Shown here piece by piece: positions 8,882-16,949 of a stretch of DNA of 64,000 nt. Under the pieces are notes generated by a model, which saw only the letters and a program-made list of their open reading frames with translations, made no database searches and was not told where the DNA came from. The position numbers and the translations under genes are program-made. Numbering within the stretch: the first letter of the stretch is position 1; each line of letters begins with the position of its first letter. Source of the stretch: an uncultured Eubacterium sp. (lineage in GTDB: Bacteria > Bacillota > Clostridia > Oscillospirales > Acutalibacteraceae); contig CAJOHE010000010.1 in the NCBI GenBank assembly GCA_905234495.1, positions 28,630 to 92,629 of the forward strand, read 5' to 3'.

Positions 8882-9985
8882 TTAATTTCCCCTTCCTAAT
8901 GCTTTTGAAATCTTACCTTTAAATCCCCCCGGCTGATAGAGCTGGGCTTTATTATCCCGAAATGCGAGAACCACCATTTCAATATCGTTGTTGCTGACAG
9001 GTCCGTGGTGGTCGCACATAACGAGGTTATAGAATTTGTTGTTGAGATGAAAACCGTCAAGTTCCGTGTAGGTGCCTTTTTCAACGCCTTCAAGGCTGAA
9101 CGTCTCATCCTCATAGAGGTCGCCGAGTCCGAGCGCGTGACCGAACTCGTGCTTTACCGTGTGCTTGATTTCCTCGTAGTCGTCAAACTTTCCGTCCTCG
9201 CTCAGAATATATATGAGCTTTCGCGATTTTGAAGACCACTTGAATCCCGAAACGGCAAACGACCGCTTGTCCTTCACGATTGCCTTCGTGCTTTCCTTTG
9301 ACTTTTTCGTGCCGATTGCGTTTGAATATTTGACCATAGCTTCGCCCAGATCATCCGTCACGGGCATAACTACTACGTTGTCAAAAAGTCTGCTTTCCGT
9401 CGTGAGGTTTACCTTAACCCTCAGCGCCTGATTGCCGAACACGCTGTACTCGCCCTGCCATTCCATAATGCCGTCCTTAACGGCTTTCTTAAAGGGCTCG
9501 GGATTGTCGAGAAACTCGGCGCCGTAAAACATAATGTTTGCGCTGAGCGTAAGCTGATTTACGCCGTCTTTGTATTCAAGAACCGCGTCAATGGGCGTCA
9601 GTATTCCCGTTCTGTTGATTTTGATTTTCTTTCCGTCAAAATCAACGAGAGGTGAATCCGTTTTGTCCGGCGTGCCGCCGAAAGCTTTGTTGTATCGGTT
9701 CATACAACCTGCGTTCAGAAGCGAGCGCGCCTGCGGACTTCCGTTGTTTGCAGCCCTGCAAAGAAGCTTGAGCGCGTGTTCCTCGGGGTTTTCGCCCGAG
9801 TCGGGTCTCAGCACACCCTGCAAAACGAGCTTGCCCACGATGTAAGCCGCCTCGTTGTCGCCGTCCTGATACGCCTTGAGAATATACTTTATACCAAGAG
9901 CGCGCTCATCCTTGTCAGAGCCGGACAGCAGCGACTTTCCGTATTCCCTGTACCATTCGGGCGTGCGGGTTTCGTTTTCACTCAC
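8882..9985 (-). CDS. Sel1-repeat protein with C-terminal zincin metallopeptidase domain
   Basis: A 367-residue soluble protein with no signal peptide. Residues ~25-100 look like Sel1/TPR-like repeats (LGIKYILKAYQDGDNEAAY, LKLLCRAANNGSPQARSLL). A central β-rich region follows. Residues 279-289 carry the metzincin-type zinc motif HEFGHALGLGD (two His ligands, catalytic Glu, third ligand Asp). The fold probably matches small secreted zincins, but this protein is predicted cytosolic. It sits between the stand-alone RyR gene and the TerB-like gene with 1-2 nt gaps, so it is a tight operon member. A substrate inside the cell, for example an operon partner, is inference. Confidence 0.75.
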   Translation of the reverse strand: MSENETRTPEWYREYGKSLLSGSDKDERALGIKYILKAYQDGDNEAAYIVGKLVLQGVLRPDSGENPEEHALKLLCRAANNGSPQARSLLNAGCMNRYNKAFGGTPDKTDSPLVDFDGKKIKINRTGILTPIDAVLEYKDGVNQLTLSANIMFYGAEFLDNPEPFKKAVKDGIMEWQGEYSVFGNQALRVKVNLTTESRLFDNVVVMPVTDDLGEAMVKYSNAIGTKKSKESTKAIVKDKRSFAVSGFKWSSKSRKLIYILSEDGKFDDYEEIKHTVKHEFGHALGLGDLYEDETFSLEGVEKGTYTELDGFHLNNKFYNLVMCDHHGPVSNNDIEMVVLAFRDNKAQLYQPGGFKGKISKALGRGN

Positions 9986-9987
9986 GG

Positions 9988-10278
9988 CTATTCTCCTTTT
10001 TCAATTCTGTACCCGAGCGCAATCACGAGCTTAAGAGTGTTTAAAGCGGTGTTTCGGTCAAACTCTTTTTCCGACTCGGGAAGCTGCGAATACGGTACGA
10101 GGCAGGGCGTTTCCTTTAGGGCGTCGTTTCTCTTTTCGCCGTAGGTCCAGCCCTCGGAAATTCTGCCCTGCGCCCACACGTCGTGAACGTTTTCCGCAAT
10201 GGTCTCGGTGAGCTGCAAAAGCTCATCCGACAGTTTTATATCGTCGGTGTTTACCGGCTTCGGTGTGTAGTTATTCAT
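9988..10278 (-). CDS. Stand-alone RyR-domain protein
   Basis: A 96-residue protein that is almost entirely one RyR (ryanodine-receptor repeat) domain. It has NVHDVWAQGRISEGWTYGEK, then RND..LKETPCLVPYSQL, then ESEKEFDRNTA and a hydrophobic final helix. The tryptophan/glycine/RND/P-LVPY/EK-xD pattern is diagnostic. In bacteria RyR domains are proposed ligand sensors in nucleotide-centred signalling and conflict systems. The start overlaps the end of the HTH gene by 4 nt (ATGA), so the two are translationally coupled. The second RyR domain of this locus is fused to the RCK-like membrane protein at 13972-15780. Confidence 0.85.
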   Translation of the reverse strand: MNNYTPKPVNTDDIKLSDELLQLTETIAENVHDVWAQGRISEGWTYGEKRNDALKETPCLVPYSQLPESEKEFDRNTALNTLKLVIALGYRIEKGE

Positions 10279-10478
10279 ATTAATTCCTTCCCGTTTTTCT
10301 GAGCGGTCGCTCTGTTTTTTCGCTCAAGGACGATGTCGGCGTCTTTCGGAATCAGCCATATGTCGCTTCCCTCAAGCTTTGTTGCGCCTTCGATTTTTCC
10401 GTCGTCACACAGTTTCTGAATCCATCTCGGCGTAACGCCGTACTTTTCAGCCGCCGCTTTTACGGAAATGTAATCCAT
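10275..10478 (-). CDS. Small excisionase/MerR-like helix-turn-helix protein
   Basis: A 67-residue protein with a winged HTH of the HTH_17/excisionase type: MDYISVKAAAEKYGVTPRW, then WIQKLCDDGKIEG and a wing ending in WLIPKDAD. It has a short basic tail. It is placed 42 nt downstream of the ClpB-FtsH fusion gene and overlaps the RyR gene by 4 nt. There is no integrase nearby, so it is more likely an operon regulator or adaptor than a true excisionase. Similar small HTH proteins are frequently found in defence and stress operons. Confidence 0.8.
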   Translation of the reverse strand: MDYISVKAAAEKYGVTPRWIQKLCDDGKIEGATKLEGSDIWLIPKDADIVLERKNRATAQKNGKELI

Positions 10479-10520
10479 TTTGTGTCCTCCTTACATAGTA
10501 TGAACTGCTTTTTATGGTTA

Positions 10521-13500
10521 TCATTTTCCCTCGAAAACTTTTTTAATCTCATCGCCCGTAAGATGGTTTTCCAAAAGCAGTCTTTCAACTAAAGCGTCAA
10601 TTTTATCCCTGTTCTCGCTGATAATGCGAACGGCGTTTTTCATTTCCTGGTCAAGGATTGCGTTCATCGCCCTGCGAACCTCGCCTGCAAGCGCCGTGTT
10701 TGCCTCGTCGGTCCTGTCTATCACGGCAAGTCCGAGTCCGTCGTCCATACCGTAGGTGCAGACCATATACCTTGCAATTCTCGTCGCGTGCTCAAGGTCG
10801 CCGCTTGCACCAGTTGTGATTCCTTCCTTGTCGCCGTAGTAAACAATTTCGGACGCGCGTCCGCCGAGGGCGGTGCGGATGAGCGAAAGAAGCTCGTCCC
10901 TTGTGTGTACCGCCTTGCCTTCGTTGTCATCGTGCTGCATATATCCGCCGTGATGACCGCGCGCGACAATCGTCACATATGAGGGCGTGTCGCCGTTTTG
11001 CCAGTAGAGGAAGGCGTGACCCGCCTCGTGCCTTGCGGTGCGCTCGAGAAGGGATTCGTCCCATTTCTTTTCCTCGCCGCCGTTATAGGTTTCAAACGCC
11101 TCTTCAAAGATTTCGTCCGTCACCTTGAGGTTGCCGTCCCTTATGCACATTCTCATCGAAAGCTCAAATATTGATGCGAGGTCGGCAAGGCTCATTCCCG
11201 TTGAGCGGATTGCGATGTTTCCGATTTCCTCTTCGCTCAGCGCAAACGCATTTCTTTCTGCAAGCTTCATACGGATGTAGCGCAGGCGCTCGTCCTTTGT
11301 CGGAAGGTCAACGTAAAGCCTTCTGTCAAACCTTCTCATCAGAGCGGGGTCGAGGCTGTCCACGTCAAAATTAGTTGCTGCAAGGATGAAAACAGGGCGG
11401 GAATTATCGTTTTTAAATCCGTCCATTTCCGTCAGAAATGCCGTGAGTGTGTTTTCTTGGTCGCTTCTGTCTTCGCTTCCCGTTCTCGCTTTTGCGATAG
11501 CGTCAATCTCGTCGATAAAGATTATTGCGGGGGCGTATTTGCGGGCGGTGCGGAAGAGTTCCTTTACTCTGTCCCTGCCGACGCCCCAGTACTTGTTGAT
11601 AAACTCGTTACCCTCTGCGTTGACAAACGTCACGTCGGATTCGCTTGCCATAGCCTTTGCAAGCATCGTTTTACCCGTGCCGGGAGGACCGTAGAGCAGT
11701 ACGCCTTTGGGCGCGCTCAGTCCCGTTTCCATATACTTCTTCGGGTTCTTGAGATATTCAACAAAATACCTGAGTTCCTTTTTTGCGTCCTCAGCGCCGA
11801 TAACGCTGTCAAAGCTTATGTCGGGCTTTGATACGTTGCTGAGAATGTTCTTTGAATCCTCGGCGTCAACAGCCACGTCCATCTCAAAATCAAAGAGCTT
11901 GATTTCCGCGGTCTTGCCGTTGTTCTTGAGCTGCTGAGCCGTTTCGTAGGTGACAAGCTTGTTAGCCCTTGCAAGAGCGTTCATACTGCTCTGCTGGTAA
12001 ATCTTGTCGTTTGTGTCCTTAATCTCTTCTGCAAACTTATCCTCGCTGAGAGTCATAACTCCTCTTACGCCGTTTCGCGTAAACGAGATGATTTCCTCAG
12101 AGGCAAGAGTTCTGCTTTCCGTCTGCAGGATATATATCGGAATTTCGGGATAGAGTTCTTTAATGTTCCAGAAGAAATCCCTTGCCTTGGAATCAATATC
12201 CTCGGCGTTGAGATACTTCGATTTGCCCGTTTCGCCGTACGACATATCAATGAGAACGAAGCTTATGTCGCGTTCCTTGACAATCTTTTTCGCCTCTTCG
12301 TCGCTCTGCGCGTTGATAAAGCGCGTGTCTGGGCTGAACGCCGAGCATTTTTCAGCAACCTTCTTATCCGAGAACACGAGCACCTCGTAGGACTCTGAGC
12401 GCTCAAAGAGCTCGGCAATCTCGCCCTTGGGAAGCTCAACTTTGAAATGAACCGATTTGAGGTCGGCAATTCCCGTGTCCGTTTCCTTGGAACTAATCAG
12501 GCGGAAAAGCTCAAATATCTCGTCGTCAAAGAAGGTTTCGGCTCTGCTTTTAATCGTTCTTGCGTCGGCCGCGCCGCCCTCTGCAAAGAGCAGGGAAGTG
12601 TAGACCGGCTCGTCGATTCTGACCTTGATGCCGATTTCCTTTTCAAAATTCACCGCGTGCTTCAAAACCTCTTTTTTCGCAATTTCGCGAAGGTTGTGAG
12701 CTGTGATGTGATTAAACATAACCACGTTTCCCGAAGCAAATCTTGAACAGATTGCAGCAGGGAAGTAGGACGTTCCCGTGTTCGGGTTAATGTCACTTCT
12801 GAGCGCTTTTAAAATAACCTTGCGCGACATTCCCGAATAATCGGTCGTCTCGGATTCCTCGTAGAGCTTTCTTCCGGCATTTGTTGTGAACACCAGAATA
12901 GCGTCCTTAAACGAAACCTCTTCGTCCGTATAATTGTCGCGGATTCTTCCCGCGTCGAGAATCTGCAGGAAGAGATGAATTATGTTGAGATGCGCCTTTT
13001 CAATCTCGTCAAAGAGAATGAAGCACTTGGGGTTCTTTGCAACAAACGAGGTCACGTTGCCGGGCTGACCGTTTTTGTAAACCTTGTCGGTGCCGCAAAA
13101 CTCAAAGTTCGCCTCTTTGTCGGAGTACTCGCTCATATCAAAGCGCCTGTACGGAAGCCCGAGCTCTTTTGCCGCGGATTCGGCAAGGAACGTTTTGCCT
13201 ACGCCCGGAGGGCCTGCAAAAAGGAAGGTCGCGCCCGGACGGGTTCTGTTTTTGTTTGTGAGCGCGTTGAGCTCAGCCTGAAAGTATCCTGACGTGAAAA
13301 CGCTGATTGCGTTGTCCTGACCGAAGATGATTTTTGAAAGGTTGTCGTGAATTGACTTAACCGTTTGGGTAAGACGTGCAACCGTTTCCTTCGGGTCCTC
13401 TTTAAAAAGCTCATGCTGAGTTTCCGGTTCAGCTTCGGGCTCTTTTTTCGGCTCGGCTTTTTCTTCTTCAGCCATTTTTCTGCAGGATTTTTCAATGAGT

Positions 13501-13949
13501 TCTTCCGCGTCAATTTTCTTTTTGCTGCTTGCAGAGGTTTCAATCAACGGCTTGATAACGTCCGTGGGGTCGTTCAGTATGCAGTCGAGAAGGATGTCGG
13601 GGCCTATCTCATCAAGCTCTTCCTTCTCGGCAGTCTGCTTTGCCTTGAACATCTGCTGCTGAATGTAGATGCTGTCAAGATATGACGGTGCGTTCCCGTT
13701 TTTTATGTGTTCAACGAGGGAGCTCTTGAGCTTTCCGAACAATGCGTCAGACGGAAAAGAGTTTCTCATCAGCTCGTAAAGTTTTATTCTCTGCTCGTCG
13801 CTTATCTCAATTTGCGTGAGTCCGGTAAGCACGTCGACAACCGTAACGAGATATCTTTCGGCGGTGAAAGACCCGTCCTCATTATCGCCGTACTTCGACG
13901 CATATTCCATCAGCCTTTTAAGCAGTTCGCTATTCGTGATTTCAGCCAT
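10521..13949 (-). CDS. ClpB-type AAA + receiver-like + FtsH (AAA/M41 peptidase) fusion, cytosolic
   Basis: A 1142-residue protein with no TM segment. Residues 1-190 are an acidic helical N-region with a Glu/Pro-rich linker. At ~195-500 is a ClpA/B-type AAA domain, with Walker A GPPGVGKT at 246-253 and Walker B ILFDEIEKAH ending at 320. Residues ~520-650 form a flavodoxin/receiver-like domain (YEVLVFS, FVLIDMS with Asp 568, IPIYILQT). From ~710 is an FtsH module: Walker A GPPGTGKT at 754-761, Walker B IIFIDEIDAI, SRH-like MRRFDRR, zinc motif HEAGH at 974-978 and the distal TTGASGDLEHAT Asp ligand. Canonical FtsH has two N-terminal TM helices and no ClpB domain, so this is an unusual unfoldase-protease. 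It follows the RCK-RyR gene by 22 nt. The substrate is unknown. Confidence 0.93.
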   Translation of the reverse strand: MAEITNSELLKRLMEYASKYGDNEDGSFTAERYLVTVVDVLTGLTQIEISDEQRIKLYELMRNSFPSDALFGKLKSSLVEHIKNGNAPSYLDSIYIQQQMFKAKQTAEKEELDEIGPDILLDCILNDPTDVIKPLIETSASSKKKIDAEELIEKSCRKMAEEEKAEPKKEPEAEPETQHELFKEDPKETVARLTQTVKSIHDNLSKIIFGQDNAISVFTSGYFQAELNALTNKNRTRPGATFLFAGPPGVGKTFLAESAAKELGLPYRRFDMSEYSDKEANFEFCGTDKVYKNGQPGNVTSFVAKNPKCFILFDEIEKAHLNIIHLFLQILDAGRIRDNYTDEEVSFKDAILVFTTNAGRKLYEESETTDYSGMSRKVILKALRSDINPNTGTSYFPAAICSRFASGNVVMFNHITAHNLREIAKKEVLKHAVNFEKEIGIKVRIDEPVYTSLLFAEGGAADARTIKSRAETFFDDEIFELFRLISSKETDTGIADLKSVHFKVELPKGEIAELFERSESYEVLVFSDKKVAEKCSAFSPDTRFINAQSDEEAKKIVKERDISFVLIDMSYGETGKSKYLNAEDIDSKARDFFWNIKELYPEIPIYILQTESRTLASEEIISFTRNGVRGVMTLSEDKFAEEIKDTNDKIYQQSSMNALARANKLVTYETAQQLKNNGKTAEIKLFDFEMDVAVDAEDSKNILSNVSKPDISFDSVIGAEDAKKELRYFVEYLKNPKKYMETGLSAPKGVLLYGPPGTGKTMLAKAMASESDVTFVNAEGNEFINKYWGVGRDRVKELFRTARKYAPAIIFIDEIDAIAKARTGSEDRSDQENTLTAFLTEMDGFKNDNSRPVFILAATNFDVDSLDPALMRRFDRRLYVDLPTKDERLRYIRMKLAERNAFALSEEEIGNIAIRSTGMSLADLASIFELSMRMCIRDGNLKVTDEIFEEAFETYNGGEEKKWDESLLERTARHEAGHAFLYWQNGDTPSYVTIVARGHHGGYMQHDDNEGKAVHTRDELLSLIRTALGGRASEIVYYGDKEGITTGASGDLEHATRIARYMVCTYGMDDGLGLAVIDRTDEANTALAGEVRRAMNAILDQEMKNAVRIISENRDKIDALVERLLLENHLTGDEIKKVFEGK

Positions 13950-13971
13950 CGTTATTTCCTTTCAATGTCAG

Positions 13972-15780
13972 TTAATTTTTGGAAAGTCTTATATCCTTTG
14001 CTTTTTCATCCGGCTTGAGAGAATCGTAATCAACAAGATCGTGGTGCATTTTGCCAAGGTCGTTTCTTGTGCTCTCGTCATTGGAACCGCTGTAAACATA
14101 ACCTTCGGCGCGCATATATGCGTTCCATCTGCAGTGCTCAATTCTTGCGATGATTTCTTCTTCCTCTTCGGTGAGCTCGTCCTTGAGCTTGTCAGCGCCC
14201 GGAATATGGCACTCAATGCGTGCCTTCAAATGAATTGCCGAGGCTATTGAAGAATTGTAGTTGTATTCGTAATTGAGAAATTCTTCTTTTGTAGAGCCGT
14301 CCCAGCGCAAATGGCACGCAAGACCGTTTTGCTCAAGCTCGGAATTCATGATTACCGATTCGGAATAAGAAGTGTTGATGTCACCGACAAATCTGATATT
14401 GTAATCCTGACCGCTGTAGTTCTTAATTCCTTTAAGGGATGCGTTTTCATCCGCATTATAAACTATTGAGTGTATAACGGGTTTAATCTTCATTCTCTCA
14501 AAAAGAGTCCGAAGCTCAACAGCGGTGCGTATATTCATCTCATCCGAACCGAGGGATACGAACACATAAGTTGCGTCCGCAAGATTTTTTATTTTATCTG
14601 CAAATTCGGCGGTTGCAACGTCAATTCCGGAATGAATGTTAATCTTGTATTCTGCTTCGCCGGGTATTACTACGCCGTTATATTTTTCGGACATAAGCTC
14701 CGGAGCCAGCGCAATGAATTTACTTTCCGCATTCACGTCTTTATCAAATGCGTCAATCTGAAGATGATAGCCGTCCATCTGACAGTACCAGGAAAGAGCC
14801 TTGAGCATCTCGGTTCCGTGACCGCCGAGACCTACAACAACAGCGGAAATCTTTTTGTCGCCGTCGGGCAGAAGCTTTGCAGAACCAAGGATTTCTTCGC
14901 ATCCAAATGTGTAGAGCATTTGATTAATGAGTGAACGCGCCTCGTTTATGCGGCGTACTTCAATTTTTCCCTTGTCGGTATTCGTGAGAAGTATCTCGCT
15001 GTCAAGCCTTGACGAGAAAACAAAAAGTCTGACGTTTTCTCTGTCCCTGTACTGCTTTATAAGCTGCAACGACTGGTTAATGTTTTCTGTTTCTTCCTGA
15101 CCTATCGCATAGAAGGTTATCTTTGAAGTCTTTGAGTGCACTTTGAATCTTATCGCAAGAATATCCTTTTTGAAACAGATTGCGTTAAGTTCCTTTGCGC
15201 GTTCGCCGAGCTCGTAGGAAACCTCGTCGTTGTTTTCAAATACGTCGGTATATACAATAACGGCGTGTCGGTGCTTTTTCTTGATGTTTCTGCCGAGCGC
15301 GAGCGACTTCTCATTAAGCTCCGAGAAAATGTATATATGCTTATGGAAATAGTGTAATATGTATCTGATATATGAGGTGGTGTCCTTGAAGAAGGAAATC
15401 AGGAAGCTGAAAGTGAGCACGGGCGCAACGGCGTATTCAATCGCGAGATAAACCGAATAGAGTTCGGAAAAAGCTTCGTCTTCGCATTTTATGCTTTCAA
15501 GAATGATTGCGCGGTCGGCGTCAAATGTGAAAATCTGAAACGTGTTGTGAAGCGCAAAGGCAATCGTTTTAATAACGCTGTCTGCAACGCCTTCAAAGAT
15601 GCTTGAATAAATCGGAAGCAGACAAATAAAGACAGAGATAAAAACCCCCGCAAAAACAGCGTGGAAGGGGGTTAATATAACTCTGCCTCTCTTATACTTT
15701 GAAAATCGCAAAATGATTGCAATTATAATAAATAATGCCAGTGCAGCCGCTGAAGCCGCAAAACCCAGATACCAGCTCAT
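13972..15780 (-). CDS. Membrane protein with two RCK/TrkA-N-like domains and a C-terminal RyR domain
   Basis: A 602-residue protein. Hydrophobic helices lie at ~5-26, ~37-58, ~66-84 and ~108-131. The first Rossmann-like module starts at ~147 (HIYIFSELNEKSLALG). The second starts at ~311 (SAVVVGLGGHG, a GxGxxG dinucleotide-binding loop at 317-322) and runs to ~465. The C-terminus (546-598) is an RyR domain: RIEHCRWNAYMRAEGYVYSG, then RNDLGKMHHDLVDYDSL and DEKAKD. The architecture recalls RCK-gated channels, but no K+ selectivity filter is visible. It is the first gene after a consensus promoter and is probably the sensor of the locus: a nucleotide or other ligand seen by Rossmann/RyR, coupled to the cytosolic protease. 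That is inference. Confidence 0.85.
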   Translation of the reverse strand: MSWYLGFAASAAALALFIIIAIILRFSKYKRGRVILTPFHAVFAGVFISVFICLLPIYSSIFEGVADSVIKTIAFALHNTFQIFTFDADRAIILESIKCEDEAFSELYSVYLAIEYAVAPVLTFSFLISFFKDTTSYIRYILHYFHKHIYIFSELNEKSLALGRNIKKKHRHAVIVYTDVFENNDEVSYELGERAKELNAICFKKDILAIRFKVHSKTSKITFYAIGQEETENINQSLQLIKQYRDRENVRLFVFSSRLDSEILLTNTDKGKIEVRRINEARSLINQMLYTFGCEEILGSAKLLPDGDKKISAVVVGLGGHGTEMLKALSWYCQMDGYHLQIDAFDKDVNAESKFIALAPELMSEKYNGVVIPGEAEYKINIHSGIDVATAEFADKIKNLADATYVFVSLGSDEMNIRTAVELRTLFERMKIKPVIHSIVYNADENASLKGIKNYSGQDYNIRFVGDINTSYSESVIMNSELEQNGLACHLRWDGSTKEEFLNYEYNYNSSIASAIHLKARIECHIPGADKLKDELTEEEEEIIARIEHCRWNAYMRAEGYVYSGSNDESTRNDLGKMHHDLVDYDSLKPDEKAKDIRLSKN

Positions 15781-15812
15781 ATGTACTCTCCCAAAATAAT
15801 AATTATAAACTA

Positions 15813-15855
15813 ATTATACTTCGCAGGGGCGAATGTGTCAATAAAGTATTCGACA
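15813..15855 (-). promoter_or_regulatory. Consensus SigA promoter of the RyR/FtsH operon with adjacent 0A-box match
   Basis: On the minus strand TTGACA (15841-15836), exactly 17 bp, then TATAAT (15818-15813): a perfect SigA consensus about 33 nt before the start codon at 15780. A perfect TGTCGAA (15855-15849), the core Spo0A box, lies 7 bp upstream of the -35. The promoter is strongly supported. Spo0A control is only suggested, because a 7-mer is expected several times by chance in a window of this size. Confidence 0.85.
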
Positions 15856-15875
15856 TTTTTCGCTTGCTTTTACGC

Positions 15876-15908
15876 AAAAAATCCGCCGCAATCATCCGAC
15901 CGCGGCGG
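15876..15908 (-). terminator. Terminator after the YbjN-like pair
   Basis: Minus-strand stem CCGCCGC (15908-15902) with GCGGCGG (15889-15883), a 12-nt loop and then a TTTTTT run. It directly follows the stop at 15916, so the YbjN-like genes form a transcription unit separate from, or only partly read into, the RyR/FtsH operon. Confidence 0.75.
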
Positions 15909-15915
15909 TGCGTTT

Positions 15916-16383
15916 CTATTTCATGAATTCACGCAGAGCGATAAGTCCTTCGTTTAGCGAAAAGAATTTGTCGTTATACTTTTCAACAGTGGAAAGGGCG
16001 CAATCAACAAGATGTGAGAAAAAACCGTCGCCCATTTCGCTGTCCCTGTAATGCCACGACATACGGTAGTCAATCCTGAGCAGTTCCGGTCGGAAGAGGA
16101 ACCTTCCGTCGGGGATGACTTTTGTTGCAATGCAGGCAGCAAGAGCCATATCCGTGTACTTTTCCTCGTGTACGGCAAAGGGAAGACGCGAGCTTACCAT
16201 CATAAACTGCCTGTGCATATTGACTTTAAAAGTAAACCTCATCGGAAGATCGTCGCCGAAAATTTTGAAACTTACGGTAAATTCCTCTTCATCCCTGTCA
16301 TAGTCTATTTTCTTTTCGTCAAGAGCGCTGCATAATCTGGCAAACATTTCTTCTGCCGTTTCTCTTCTTTCTTTAATACCCAT
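15916..16383 (-). CDS. YbjN-like domain protein, second copy
   Basis: A 155-residue soluble α/β protein resembling YbjN/type-III-chaperone-like folds. Shared landmarks with the next gene upstream are AEEMFARLCSALDEKKIDYD, FGDDLPMRF, MVSSRLPF, a SEMGDGFF segment and the ending VEKYNDKFFSLNEGLIALREF. The two genes are tandem duplicates with roughly one third identity by eye, 13 nt apart. Proteins of this fold are thought to be protein-binding adaptors. Proximity to the RyR/FtsH operon suggests a substrate adaptor role, which is inference. Confidence 0.65.
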   Translation of the reverse strand: MGIKERRETAEEMFARLCSALDEKKIDYDRDEEEFTVSFKIFGDDLPMRFTFKVNMHRQFMMVSSRLPFAVHEEKYTDMALAACIATKVIPDGRFLFRPELLRIDYRMSWHYRDSEMGDGFFSHLVDCALSTVEKYNDKFFSLNEGLIALREFMK

Positions 16384-16396
16384 GATTTTCTCTGCG

Positions 16397-16873
16397 TTAT
16401 TCGGAAATATCCTTGATAAACTCTTTAAGGCTCATCATGCCCTTTTCAAGCATAAAGAACTTGTCGTTATACCTGTCAACGGCGTTTATGGCCATCCATA
16501 TCATATAGTCGAAAAGCTCGCTTCCGATTTCGCTTTCGATGAAGCTGCTTGTCATTCTGAAAACGATAACGCCGTCCTCAAGATTGAAGTCAAAGCTTCC
16601 GTCAACAAGCTTTGCGTTTACGTAGTTTACCGCGATAGCCGCGTCAAGTCTTCTCTCTTCCGAGATAACTACGGGAAGGCGGGACATAAGCATAATGAGC
16701 TCAATGTCCGCTTCGACTGAAATCACGAGGTCAATCGGAAGGTCGTCGCCCTGAACGCCGCATTTGATAACAAGGTCTTCATCGTATTTTTCGTAATGCC
16801 AACCGCGGTTGTCAAGAGCGGTGCACAGTGAGCCGAAAACTCTTTTACATCTTTCCATTTTTTCGTCTGCCAT
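16397..16873 (-). CDS. YbjN-like domain protein, first copy
   Basis: A 158-residue paralogue of the downstream gene, sharing CKRVFGSLCTALDNRGWHYE, QGDDLPIDL, LMSRLPVVISEE, SEIGSELFDYM and the ending VDRYNDKFFMLEKGMMSLKEF. It has no signal peptide or TM segment. It has its own promoter on the minus strand and AGGAGAG before ATG 16873. The fold assignment to YbjN is by pattern only. The conserved D-R/K-YNDKFF ending is the clearest family mark. Confidence 0.65.
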   Translation of the reverse strand: MADEKMERCKRVFGSLCTALDNRGWHYEKYDEDLVIKCGVQGDDLPIDLVISVEADIELIMLMSRLPVVISEERRLDAAIAVNYVNAKLVDGSFDFNLEDGVIVFRMTSSFIESEIGSELFDYMIWMAINAVDRYNDKFFMLEKGMMSLKEFIKDISE

Positions 16874-16919
16874 TTTATTCTCTCCTTAGATTTATTCAGA
16901 CAAATATTGCCTTTAAACA

Positions 16920-16949
16920 ATTATATAACATAACGTCCCGTTTAGTCAA
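16920..16949 (-). promoter_or_regulatory. SigA promoter of the YbjN-like pair
   Basis: Minus strand TTGACT (16949-16944), 18-bp spacer, TATAAT (16925-16920), about 45 nt upstream of ATG 16873. Confidence 0.75.

Noticed and set aside
10275..10478. True phage excisionase
   Set aside because: HTH_17 fold fits, but no integrase, attachment site or phage gene is nearby and it is embedded in an operon.
13203..13685. Overlapping plus-strand frames opposite the fusion protease N-terminal region
   Set aside because: They only reflect the Glu/Lys/Pro-rich linker read in reverse.
13972..15780. Calling the RCK-RyR protein a potassium channel
   Set aside because: No selectivity-filter motif (TVGYG-like) is visible in the hydrophobic region, so only a sensor-type membrane protein is claimed.
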